Assembly (NCBI GenBank): GCA_958443615.1
Contig: CAUCLI010000016.1
Location: 1-33,923 of the forward strand
Origin: an uncultured Collinsella sp.
GTDB lineage: Bacteria > Actinomycetota > Coriobacteriia > Coriobacteriales > Coriobacteriaceae
Length of the DNA: 33,923 nt
Direction of reading: 5' to 3'
The notes beneath the pieces were generated by a model. That model had not been told where the DNA came from, ran no database searches, and worked only from the letters and a program-made list of their open reading frames with translations. Below, piece by piece: positions 22,666 to 30,050 of the stretch. Numbering within the stretch: position 1 is the stretch's first letter; every line of letters starts with the position of its first letter. Both the position numbers and the translations under genes were made by a program.

Positions 22666-23616
22666 ATGGATATTTCAACTGACCTGCTGTTCATGGAGCC
22701 GGTGTTCCACGGCAAGATCTGGGGCGGCCGAAAGCTCGAGGAGATGTACGGTTATGAGATCCCGGACGGTCCGGTGGGGGAGTGCTGGGGCATTTCCGCC
22801 CATCCCAACGGTGATTGCAAAATCGCCCGCGGTCCGCTGGCGGGCAAGTTCCTCTCCGAGGTTTGGGCGGAGCATCCCGAGCTGTTCGGCGGCATCGACG
22901 GCGATCGCTTCCCGTTGCTGGTCAAGATCTTGGATGCCACGGACGACCTGTCCGTCCAGGTGCACCCTGGAGACGCGTATGCCGCCGAGCACGAGAACGG
23001 CTCTCTCGGCAAGACCGAATGCTGGTACGTCATCGACTGCGATGACGATGCCACGATCATCGTCGGTCAGCGCGCAGCCTCTCGCGAGGAACTCGCCGCC
23101 GCCATCGAGGAGGGACGCTGGGACGAGGTTCTGAACGAGATCCCCATCCATCCCGGGGATTTCTTCCAGATCGACGCCGGCACGGTGCACGCCATCAAGC
23201 GCGGTACCGTGATTCTCGAGACGCAGCAGTCCAGTGACGTCACCTATCGCCTCTACGATTACGACCGCCGTCAGGACGACGGGTCCCTGCGCGAGCTGCA
23301 CATCGACAAGTCCCTCGACGTCGTCGATTATGAGGCGAAGGCCCCGGAGACGGGCGAGGTCACGGCCCCCGAGGTGGATGGCGTCACGCATCTGGTGAGC
23401 TGCCCCGCCTACTCCGTCGACCGCGTGTATCTCGACGGTGCGCTCACGTACCCCGTGGCGAGCTCCGGCATCCCGTTCCTGTGCGCGACGGTGATGGCCG
23501 GCGAGGGTTCGGTCAACGGTTGCGCCCTCAAGGCGGGAGACCACTTCATCGCGACCGCGACGTGCGATGAGCTCTCGTTCGAAGGTTGCATGACCCTCAT
23601 AGTGAGCCACGTCTAG
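22666..23616 (+). CDS. manA: Mannose-6-phosphate isomerase, class I
   Basis: A 316-residue cupin isomerase interconverting mannose-6-P and fructose-6-P. Zinc ligands expected for the family are visible: Gln98 and His100 in SVQVHPGD, Glu118 in KTECWY, and His175 in AGTVHAIKRG. PVFHGKIWGGRKLEE at the start and LETQQSSDVTYRLYDYDR in the second half are typical of the short Gram-positive-type enzyme. AAGGAGG precedes ATG 22666 at 6 bases. The nanE terminator separates it from the nan genes, so it has its own promoter, not confidently located in 22511-22652. It may share in use of host-glycan sugars, since mannose accompanies sialic acid on N-glycans (inference), or simply serve GDP-mannose and central metabolism. 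Confidence 0.94.
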   Translation: MDISTDLLFMEPVFHGKIWGGRKLEEMYGYEIPDGPVGECWGISAHPNGDCKIARGPLAGKFLSEVWAEHPELFGGIDGDRFPLLVKILDATDDLSVQVHPGDAYAAEHENGSLGKTECWYVIDCDDDATIIVGQRAASREELAAAIEEGRWDEVLNEIPIHPGDFFQIDAGTVHAIKRGTVILETQQSSDVTYRLYDYDRRQDDGSLRELHIDKSLDVVDYEAKAPETGEVTAPEVDGVTHLVSCPAYSVDRVYLDGALTYPVASSGIPFLCATVMAGEGSVNGCALKAGDHFIATATCDELSFEGCMTLIVSHV

Positions 23617-23643
23617 GCTGTCATTTCACGCAAGACATGATTT

Positions 23644-23679
23644 CACCGCGCCCGGGCCTCCGCCGGGGCGCGGTGTTTT
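23644..23679 (+). terminator. Rho-independent terminator after manA
   Basis: CACCGCGCCC (23644-23653) pairs perfectly with GGGCGCGGTG (23666-23675), followed by TTTT. Confidence 0.9.
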
Positions 23680-23702
23680 CGTTCGCTCCCCGCGCGAGGG
23701 GA

Positions 23703-23708
23703 TATACT
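23703..23708 (+). promoter_or_regulatory. Putative -10 box of the rapZ-yvcK-whiA operon
   Basis: TATACT, five of six to consensus, 36 bases before the rapZ ATG and 24 bases after the manA terminator T-run. The -35 position has only CGTTCG. A short leader of about 28 bases would result. Confidence 0.5.
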
Positions 23709-23743
23709 CGTACCAACGTCACGCCCTAAACGAAAGGCCCCCA

Positions 23744-24664
23744 ATGCCCGAGCGCTCCGAGATCACGTCCGCCGAACTCGCCGACCGCGTTCCCGACATC
23801 GTCATCATCACCGGCATGTCCGGCTCGGGTCGCACCCAGGCCATGCACGTGTTCGAGGACATGGGGTACTTCTGCATCGACAACCTCCCGCCGAGCCTCA
23901 TCTTGCAGCTCGCCGAGCTCATCGGCATCAACACGGGGGTGGGGCGCCATCTGTGCGTCACGAGCGACCTGCGCAGCCAGGGGCTGTTCGATGAGCTGCT
24001 CGACACCATCGAGAACCTGCGCGATCACGAGATGACCTGCAAGGTGCTCTTTTTGGAGGCCTCCGACGAGGTTCTCATCCGCCGCTACAGCGAGAACCGC
24101 CGCAGGCACCCGCTCGCCAAGCGCGGCGACACCATGGCCGATTCCATCCAGCGCGAGCGCATGGCGCTCGCGAGTATCCGCGAGCGCGCCGACATGGTCA
24201 TCGATACGAGCCGCATGCGCACGGCGACGCTTCGAAAGCGCCTGCGCAGCGCATTTTCCGAGCTGACCGACGAGCAGCTCATGGACGTCCATGTCTTCTC
24301 CTTCGGCTTCAAGCACGGCATGCCCGTCGAGGCCGATCTCATGATCGACGTCCGCTTCCTGCCGAACCCCTTCTACGATCCGGAGATGCGGACGCTCACC
24401 GGTCTCGATGAGAAGGTCTCGTCCTTCGTGCTCGACCATCCGAAGACGGGCGAGTTCCTCGATGCGTGGTTCCGCCTGCTCGATGCCGTCATGCCCGGCT
24501 ATATCGCCGAGGGCAAGCCGAGGCTGTCCATCGCGGTGGGGTGCACCGGTGGCCAGCACCGCAGCGTCGCGATCGCCGAGGCGACCGGCCGATACCTCGA
24601 GCGCCATCAGTACCATGTGAGCATCTCGCACCGAGACCTCGCCAAGGCGAACGTCAGGGGCTAG
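23744..24664 (+). CDS. rapZ: RapZ/YvcJ-family nucleotide-binding protein
   Basis: A 306-residue P-loop protein of the RapZ (YhbJ/YvcJ) family. The Walker A is GMSGSGRT (24-31), with Arg in place of the usual Lys. Arginine here is common in actinobacterial members as I recall, so this may be normal for the lineage. The block DNLPPSLI, then RRYSENRRRHPL, and the C-terminal GCTGGQHRSV (266-275) are family hallmarks. In E. coli RapZ guides small-RNA decay to control GlmS and so amino-sugar supply; in Bacillus YvcJ hydrolyses GTP. The actinobacterial role is less clear. GAAAGG precedes ATG 23744. yvcK starts 2 bases after its stop, so they are coupled. Confidence 0.95.
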   Translation: MPERSEITSAELADRVPDIVIITGMSGSGRTQAMHVFEDMGYFCIDNLPPSLILQLAELIGINTGVGRHLCVTSDLRSQGLFDELLDTIENLRDHEMTCKVLFLEASDEVLIRRYSENRRRHPLAKRGDTMADSIQRERMALASIRERADMVIDTSRMRTATLRKRLRSAFSELTDEQLMDVHVFSFGFKHGMPVEADLMIDVRFLPNPFYDPEMRTLTGLDEKVSSFVLDHPKTGEFLDAWFRLLDAVMPGYIAEGKPRLSIAVGCTGGQHRSVAIAEATGRYLERHQYHVSISHRDLAKANVRG

Positions 24665-24666
24665 GG

Positions 24667-25719
24667 ATGTCGTCGCAGCGCCTCAAGGCGGTCTCCATCG
24701 GGGGCGGCACCGGGCAACCGCGCATCATCGCCGCCCTACGGCTCATGGGCGCCCAGATCGACTCCGTTGTCGCCATGGCCGATGACGGGGGCTCGACCGG
24801 GCTCCTGCGCGAGCGCGAGCACATGGTTCCGCCCGGTGACGTGCGCAAGTGCCTGTCCGCCCTCGCCGCCGACCCCGCGTCCCCGCTCGCCCGGGCGTTC
24901 GCGCACCGCTTCTCCTACATCGATGACCACGCCCTCGGCAATCTACTCCTGGTCGCGCTCTCGAAGGAGGAGGGGTCGTTCACGGCCGCCATCCGCACCT
25001 GCGAGCGGCTGCTGGGCTGCATCGGCCACGTGCATCCGTCGACGCTCGACCTCGTGAGCCTTTCCGGAAGGACCCGCGAGGGGCTTGTCGTGCACGGTCA
25101 GGCGAACATCTCCTACGGCATGAGGTCGTTTGAGGAGGTTTGGCTCGATCCCGCGGATGCCGAGGCGGATCGCGATGCCGTCGACGCCATCATGGGAGCC
25201 GATCTCGTGGTCCTCGGCCCGGGCTCGCTGTTCACCTCCATCGTTCCCAACGTGCTGGTTCCTGGCATCCGCGACGCCCTTGTCTCCACCGCCGCCAGGC
25301 GGGTCTTCATCTGCCCCAAGATCGACTCGCTGGGGGAGACGTCCGGCATGAGCGTGGCGGACCATGTCGAGGTCCTCGCCGCATGCGGGTTGCGTGGCGC
25401 GCTCGATGCCGTCTTGGTCCACCGCGCCGAGTCCCCCGAGTTCGTCTTTCCCTACGAGAAACGGGCTTGGGAGCGAGCGGTCGCCGAGGCCGCCCGCGCG
25501 GCCGACGCCGGCACCGCCCCCGGCGATGTCGTGCCCGCCTCGACGATAGCGGCGGTCAAGGGGGCGCCCTTCGGGCCGATACGCGCGTCGGAGGAAGATA
25601 TCGAGCGCATCCGGGCGCTCGCGGGTTCGGTTGTCATCAGGGATTTCACGGGCGGGGAGTCCCCCGCGGTTCACGATGCCGGTCGCCTTGCCCGGGCGCT
25701 GGCCGAGGTGGTGAGGTAG
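24667..25719 (+). CDS. yvcK: YvcK/CofD-family gluconeogenesis factor
   Basis: A 350-residue protein of the CofD-like fold. The N-terminal VSIGGGTGQPRII, the ADDGGSTG loop, and PPGDVRKCLSALA are characteristic, as are YGMRSF and LGPGSLFTSIVPNVLVPGI. YvcK of Bacillus and CuvA of mycobacteria affect cell shape and peptidoglycan synthesis on gluconeogenic carbon and bind UDP-sugars (established). The ATG at 24667 lies 2 bases after the rapZ stop, with AGGGG upstream; a longer frame open to 24466 overlaps rapZ and is rejected. The whiA start overlaps its end closely. It also sits just upstream of the glycolytic genes, consistent with a link between carbon flow and wall synthesis. Confidence 0.95.
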   Translation: MSSQRLKAVSIGGGTGQPRIIAALRLMGAQIDSVVAMADDGGSTGLLREREHMVPPGDVRKCLSALAADPASPLARAFAHRFSYIDDHALGNLLLVALSKEEGSFTAAIRTCERLLGCIGHVHPSTLDLVSLSGRTREGLVVHGQANISYGMRSFEEVWLDPADAEADRDAVDAIMGADLVVLGPGSLFTSIVPNVLVPGIRDALVSTAARRVFICPKIDSLGETSGMSVADHVEVLAACGLRGALDAVLVHRAESPEFVFPYEKRAWERAVAEAARAADAGTAPGDVVPASTIAAVKGAPFGPIRASEEDIERIRALAGSVVIRDFTGGESPAVHDAGRLARALAEVVR

Positions 25720-26655
25720 TTGTCGTTCACGGCAGAGGTTCGCGATGAGCTCGCGAGGTGCGCGCCCGAGTGCGCGTATTGCGACGTCTCGACGCTCGCC
25801 GCGCTCGTTCGCGTGTGCGGGACGCTCTCGATCAGCGGCCAGGGGGGCTATCAGCTGCAGGTCGCGACGGAGACCGGCGCCGTCGCCCGCACCATGATCG
25901 AACTCACGCACAAGATCTTGAAGCTCAAGACCGACCTCACGGTGAGGCGGTCCGTGTTGCACCGCGTGCGGAACTACCTTATCGTCCTGCCCGACCAGCC
26001 CGATCTCGAGAAGGCGCTCGTCCTGCTGGGCATACTCGACCGCTCGGGGGGCCTCGTCGCCGGCGTGCCCCGCCATGTCGCGAATCGCGCGTGCTGCCGC
26101 CGAGCCTTCGTGCGGGGGAGCCTCATCGCGGGTGGCTTCGTCGCGGACCCGCGCGGCGACTTCCATCTCGAGATCGCGGTGCAGGGCGAGCAGTTCGCCC
26201 ATGACCTCGCCGAGCTCATCTGCGGCATGGGGGTGCAGGCGCGCGTCAATCCGCGTCGCGGTGCCTATGCGGTCTACGTCAAGAGCGCCGAGGACATCCG
26301 ACGTCTGCTGATGAAGCTGGGCGCCGTGCGGGCGGTCTCCGAGATCGAGGAGGCGCGCGCGGTCAAGCACGTGAAGAACCAGGTGAATCGCCGCGTCAAC
26401 GCCGAGCTCGCCAACCAGACGCGCAGCGCGGGGGCGGCGCAGCGGCAGCTGGAGCTCATCGAGGAGCTTGAGGCGCTCGGTCTGCGCCCGGGCCTCCCCG
26501 AGGGCCTTGAGACGTTTTGCCGTCTCAGGGAGGATCACCCCGACCTGTCCCTGCGCGACTTGGGGGAGATGGCCGACCCTCCGCTCTCGAAGTCGGCGCT
26601 GTATCATCGGCTGCTGCGCCTCGAGAGGATCGCCGAGGAGGCGCGCACGTCCTGA
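25720..26655 (+). CDS. whiA: WhiA-type DNA-binding regulator
   Basis: A 311-residue WhiA-family protein. An N-terminal LAGLIDADG-like region (from FTAEVRDELARC; RRAFVRGSLIAGGFVADP near residues 125-150) is joined to a C-terminal helix-turn-helix (LSLRDLGEMADPPLSKSALYHRLLRLERIA), which matches the WhiA consensus. WhiA controls sporulation in Streptomyces and influences division and chromosome organisation in non-sporulating Gram-positives (established). It starts with TTG at 25720, immediately after the yvcK TAG stop, with GAGG upstream, so translation is coupled. Length is typical. No terminator is visible before the gapA promoter, so some read-through into gapA is possible. Confidence 0.95.
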   Translation: MSFTAEVRDELARCAPECAYCDVSTLAALVRVCGTLSISGQGGYQLQVATETGAVARTMIELTHKILKLKTDLTVRRSVLHRVRNYLIVLPDQPDLEKALVLLGILDRSGGLVAGVPRHVANRACCRRAFVRGSLIAGGFVADPRGDFHLEIAVQGEQFAHDLAELICGMGVQARVNPRRGAYAVYVKSAEDIRRLLMKLGAVRAVSEIEEARAVKHVKNQVNRRVNAELANQTRSAGAAQRQLELIEELEALGLRPGLPEGLETFCRLREDHPDLSLRDLGEMADPPLSKSALYHRLLRLERIAEEARTS

Positions 26656-26717
26656 AGTGGGAATTGAAGCGTCTCAAGTTGAGCGGCGCCCCCTCAACGG
26701 GGGTTGGTAGATGGTGA

Positions 26718-26729
26718 TGAAACGTTTCA
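26718..26729. promoter_or_regulatory. Palindromic operator-like site upstream of gapA
   Basis: TGAAACGTTTCA is a perfect 12-bp palindrome with a central CG, the form of LacI/GalR-family operators and similar to catabolite-response elements. It lies about 58 bases upstream of the putative gapA -10. A second short inverted repeat, ACTTTC-TTCC-GAAAGT (26737-26752), follows. The regulator is not in the window. Confidence 0.5.
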
Positions 26730-26786
26730 AACAGGGACTTTCTTCCGAAAGTTGCCAATCACGCGATTGAGCAAGCGGAAAAAAGG

Positions 26787-26792
26787 TATATT
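26787..26792 (+). promoter_or_regulatory. Putative -10 box of gapA
   Basis: TATATT, five of six to consensus, follows a run of A residues (GGAAAAAAGG) and lies 74 bases upstream of the gapA ATG. The -35 position has only GATTGA-like sequence. Confidence 0.5.
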
Positions 26793-26822
26793 TGGTGAGT
26801 GGTTAGTTTTCGGACTTCAACG

Positions 26823-26839
26823 GCGGGCAGCCAGCCCGC
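26823..26839 (+). other. Leader hairpin upstream of gapA
   Basis: A perfect 6-bp stem, GCGGGC / GCCCGC, with a 5-base loop ends 13 bases before the AAAGGAG ribosome site. No T-run follows. It is likely a 5' mRNA structure. Confidence 0.45.
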
Positions 26840-26865
26840 GGGAGGTCCAATGAAAGGAGACATAC

Positions 26866-27891
26866 ATGGCAGTTAAGGTTGCTATCAACGGCTTCGGTCG
26901 CATCGGTCGTCTGGCCTTCCGTCAGATGTTCGGTCACGAGGGCTCCGAGATCGTCGCCATCAACGACCTCACCTCTCCCGACATGCTCGCGTACCTGCTG
27001 AAGTACGACTCCACGCAGGGCAACTACTCCCGCGATCACAAGGTTGAGGCCACCGAGGACTCCATCATCGTCGACGGCAAGGAGATCAAGATCTACGCCG
27101 AGGCCGACGCTAACAACCTGCCTTGGGGCGACCTCGACGTCGACGTCGTGCTCGAGTGCACCGGTTTCTACACCTCCAAGGCCAAGGCCCAGGCTCACAT
27201 CAACGCCGGCGCCAAGAAGGTCGTCATCTCCGCTCCCGCGGGCAATGACCTCCCGACCATCGTCTACAACGTGAACCACGAGGATCTCACGGCTGAGGAC
27301 AACATCATCTCCGCCGCCTCCTGCACCACCAACTGCCTCGCCCCGATGGCCAAGGGTCTGAACGACTTCGCCCCCATCGTGTCCGGCATCATGACCACCA
27401 TCCACGCCTGGACCGGCGACCAGATGCCGCTCGACGGCCCGCAGCGCAAGGGCAACAAGCGTCGCGGCCGCGCCTGCGCCGTCAACATCGTCCCCAACAG
27501 CACCGGTGCCGCCAAGGCCATCGGCCTGGTTCTCCCCGAGCTCAACGGCAAGCTCATCGGTGCCGCCCAGCGCGTCCCCACGCCGACCGGCTCCCTCACC
27601 AACCTCTACGCCGTTGTCGACAAGGAGGTCACCGTCGACGAGGTCAACGCCGCTATGAAGGCTTACGCCGAGACCATCTCCGAGACCTTCGCCTACAACG
27701 AGGACGACATCGTCTCCACCGACATCATCGGCGAGACCCACGGCTCCATCTTCGACGCCACCCAGACCATGTGCAACCCGCTGGGCAATGGCCAGACCCT
27801 GGTGCAGGTCGTTTCTTGGTACGACAACGAGAACTCCTACACCTCCCAGATGGTCCGCACCATCAAGTACTTCGAGAAGTTCGTCGCCTAA
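26866..27891 (+). CDS. gapA: Glyceraldehyde-3-phosphate dehydrogenase, type I
   Basis: A 341-residue glycolytic enzyme that oxidises glyceraldehyde-3-P to 1,3-bisphosphoglycerate with NAD. The Rossmann start INGFGRIGRLAFRQ is intact. AINDLT with Asp34 indicates NAD preference. The catalytic cysteine is Cys153 in SAASCTTNC and the partner is His180 in TTIHAWTGDQ. WYDNENSY near the C-terminus binds phosphate and cofactor. AAAGGAG lies 6 bases before ATG 26866. Codon use is strongly biased to C-ending codons, as in highly expressed genes. It has its own promoter region with a palindromic operator-like site, and a strong terminator separates it from pgk. No CggR-type repressor gene precedes it. 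Confidence 0.98.
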   Translation: MAVKVAINGFGRIGRLAFRQMFGHEGSEIVAINDLTSPDMLAYLLKYDSTQGNYSRDHKVEATEDSIIVDGKEIKIYAEADANNLPWGDLDVDVVLECTGFYTSKAKAQAHINAGAKKVVISAPAGNDLPTIVYNVNHEDLTAEDNIISAASCTTNCLAPMAKGLNDFAPIVSGIMTTIHAWTGDQMPLDGPQRKGNKRRGRACAVNIVPNSTGAAKAIGLVLPELNGKLIGAAQRVPTPTGSLTNLYAVVDKEVTVDEVNAAMKAYAETISETFAYNEDDIVSTDIIGETHGSIFDATQTMCNPLGNGQTLVQVVSWYDNENSYTSQMVRTIKYFEKFVA

Positions 27892-27933
27892 GTTGAGCGG
27901 CATCTCTCGCAGCTAGACCAAGCGTCTATAGGA

Positions 27934-27975
27934 GGGCGCGGCCTCATGGCGTATGCCCGGGGTCGCGCCCTTTTT
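27934..27975 (+). terminator. Rho-independent terminator between gapA and pgk
   Basis: GGGCGCGGCC (27934-27943) pairs with GGTCGCGCCC (27961-27970), with one G/T wobble, followed by TTTTT. It suggests gapA is made in excess over pgk-tpiA. Confidence 0.85.
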
Positions 27976-28025
27976 ACCTGCGGTGGTCAAAACGCCCGCC
28001 GCTCGTCTTATGGAAAGGAATGGAC

Positions 28026-29219
28026 ATGGCTTTCACCAAGAAGACCGTCCGCGATATCGACGTCGACGGCAAGCGCGTCCTCGTCCGCGTCGACTTCAAC
28101 GTGCCGATCAAGGATGGCGTCGTCGGCGACACCACCCGCATCAACGCCGCGCTGCCCACCATCAAGTACCTGGTGGACCACAACGCCCGCGTCATCCTCA
28201 TGAGCCACCTTGGCCGTCCGGACGGCACCGGTTTCCAGCCCGAGTTCTCCCTCGAGCCCGTCGCCGCCAAGCTCGCCGAGCTCTCCGGCCTCGACGTGAC
28301 CTTCGTCGCCGACACCTACGGTGAGAAGGCCGCCGCCGCCGTCGAGGCTCTCGAGCCCGGCAAGATCCTCGTTCTCGAGAACGTCCGCTTCGACAAGCGC
28401 GAGAAGAAGAACGACCCCGAGATCGCCAAGACGCTTGCCTCCTACGGCGACGTCTTCGTCCTCGACGCCTTCGGCACCGCCCACCGCTCTCAGGGCTCTG
28501 TCGTGGGCCCCGCCGAGTACCTGCCCGCGGTCGCCGGCTTCCTGCTTGAGAAGGAGGTCGACACCCTCACCGGCATCTTCGCCAACCCTGAGCGCCCGCT
28601 CGTCGCCATCGTCGGCGGTTCCAAGGTTTCCTCCAAGATCGGCGTCCTCGATCACCTCATCGACTCCGCCGACACCCTGATCATCGGTGGCGGCATGGCC
28701 TACACCTTCTTCCTCGCCCAGGGCATGAGCGTGGGCAACTCTCTCAAGGAGGAGGACTGGGTCGAGCGCGCCGGCGAGATGCTGAAGAAGGCCGAGGAGA
28801 AGGGCGTCAAGATCCTGCTCCCCATCGACAACCGCGTCGCCGACCACTTCGGCGAGGACGCCGTGCCCGAGGTCGTCGCCTCTGACGCGATCCCCGATGA
28901 CCGCGAGGGCATGGACATCGGCCCCAAGACCGAGGAGCTCTACGCCGAGGCCATCAAGGGCGCCAAGACCGTGTTCTGGAACGGCCCCATGGGCGTCTTC
29001 GAGTTCGATAACTTCGCTCACGGCACCCAGGCGATCGCCGAGGCCGTCGCCGAGGCCGACTGCACGTCCATCATCGGCGGTGGCGACTCCGTCGCGGCCG
29101 TCAACAAGTTCAACCTGGCCGACAAGATGAGCTGGATCTCCACCGGCGGTGGCGCTTCCATGGAGCTCGTCGAGGGTAAGGCCCTTCCTGGAGTGGAGGC
29201 TCTGAACGATGCCGAATAA
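28026..29219 (+). CDS. pgk: Phosphoglycerate kinase
   Basis: A 397-residue two-domain monomeric kinase transferring the phosphate of 1,3-bisphosphoglycerate to ADP. Landmarks are VLVRVDFNVPIKDG (N-terminal substrate loop), SHLGRPDG, ENVRF, GGSKVSSKIGVLDHL, the nucleotide-binding WNGPMGVFE, and C-terminal IIGGGDSVAAVNKF then ISTGGGASMELVEG. Two ATGs lie 6 bases apart. The second, 28026, is preferred because GAAAGGA then has 6-base spacing and the protein starts MAFTKKTV. The last 11 bases overlap tpiA, so the two are translationally coupled. Codon use is that of a highly expressed gene. Confidence 0.98.
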   Translation: MAFTKKTVRDIDVDGKRVLVRVDFNVPIKDGVVGDTTRINAALPTIKYLVDHNARVILMSHLGRPDGTGFQPEFSLEPVAAKLAELSGLDVTFVADTYGEKAAAAVEALEPGKILVLENVRFDKREKKNDPEIAKTLASYGDVFVLDAFGTAHRSQGSVVGPAEYLPAVAGFLLEKEVDTLTGIFANPERPLVAIVGGSKVSSKIGVLDHLIDSADTLIIGGGMAYTFFLAQGMSVGNSLKEEDWVERAGEMLKKAEEKGVKILLPIDNRVADHFGEDAVPEVVASDAIPDDREGMDIGPKTEELYAEAIKGAKTVFWNGPMGVFEFDNFAHGTQAIAEAVAEADCTSIIGGGDSVAAVNKFNLADKMSWISTGGGASMELVEGKALPGVEALNDAE

Positions 29220-29979
29220 TCGCACTACCCTTATCGCGGGCAACTGGAAGATGAACAACGACCGCGAGGCCGCCAAGGCCCTGGCCGCCGAGCTCGTCGA
29301 GGCCCTGCCCGAGGTTCCCGCCGGCGTCGAGGTCCTCGTGTGTCCGCCCACCATCGACCTGTGCTGCGTCGCTCACAAGCTCGAGGGTTCCGCCATCGCC
29401 CTGGGCGCCCAGAACTGCTACTGGGAGCCTGCCGGCGCCTACACCGGCGAGACCTCCGTCCCGATGCTCAAGTCCGCCGGCTGCACCTACTGCATCATCG
29501 GCCACTCTGAGCGTCGCGATTACTTCCACGAGTCCGACGAGGACCAGAACAAGAAGGCCAAGGCGCTCGTCGCCGGCGGCATCGTCCCCGTCTTCTGCTG
29601 CGGTGAGCCTCTTGAGGTTCGCGAGGCCGGCACCTACGTCGAGCACGTCGTCGCCCAGGTGAAGGCCGGTCTCGAGGGTCTCGAGCTCGCTTCCGCCGAC
29701 CAGCTCGTCGTCGCTTACGAGCCCATCTGGGCCATTGGCACTGGCATGACCGCCACCGCCGATGACGCCCAGGAGGTCTGCCACGCCGTGCGCGAGGCGC
29801 TCGTCGAGCTCTTCGGCGCCGAGATGGCCGACGGCATCCGCGTGCTCTACGGCGGCTCCGCCAAGCCCGGCAACATCGCCGAGCTCGTGGCCAAGCCCGA
29901 CGTGGACGGCGCCCTCGTGGGCGGCGCGTCCCTCAAGGCCTCGGACTTCTCCGAGATGGTCGTGAAGGCCGCGGAGTAA
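29209..29979 (+). CDS. tpiA: Triosephosphate isomerase
   Basis: A 256-residue TIM-barrel enzyme interconverting dihydroxyacetone-P and glyceraldehyde-3-P. Active residues are all visible: Lys14 in GNWKM, His99 in IIGHSERR, and Glu171 in VAYEPIWAIGTG, followed by the flexible loop and the phosphate-binding YGGSAKPGN and GALVGGASL. The ATG lies inside the last codons of pgk (11-base overlap). A strong terminator follows at 29996. This gap-pgk-tpi order is the common actinobacterial arrangement. Confidence 0.98.
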   Translation: MPNNRTTLIAGNWKMNNDREAAKALAAELVEALPEVPAGVEVLVCPPTIDLCCVAHKLEGSAIALGAQNCYWEPAGAYTGETSVPMLKSAGCTYCIIGHSERRDYFHESDEDQNKKAKALVAGGIVPVFCCGEPLEVREAGTYVEHVVAQVKAGLEGLELASADQLVVAYEPIWAIGTGMTATADDAQEVCHAVREALVELFGAEMADGIRVLYGGSAKPGNIAELVAKPDVDGALVGGASLKASDFSEMVVKAAE

Positions 29980-29995
29980 CACCCGTCTTGCAATC

Positions 29996-30032
29996 GGGCC
30001 GCGGCGCTCACGCGCTGCGGCCCATTCTTTTT
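29996..30032 (+). terminator. Rho-independent terminator between tpiA and gpmI
   Basis: A 12-base stem, GGGCCGCGGCGC (29996-30007) / GCGCTGCGGCCC (30012-30023), with a TCAC loop and one wobble, then ATTCTTTTT. It lies just upstream of the gpmI ribosome site. Confidence 0.9.
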
Positions 30033-30050
30033 ACTAAGGGAGAATTCACC

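Noticed and set aside
24024..24031. RapZ Walker A arginine as a defect
   Set aside because: The motif is at residues 24-31 of the protein (DNA around 23813-23836). GxSGxGR is, to my recollection, common in actinobacterial RapZ proteins, and the remaining motifs are intact, so I do not count it as a broken gene.
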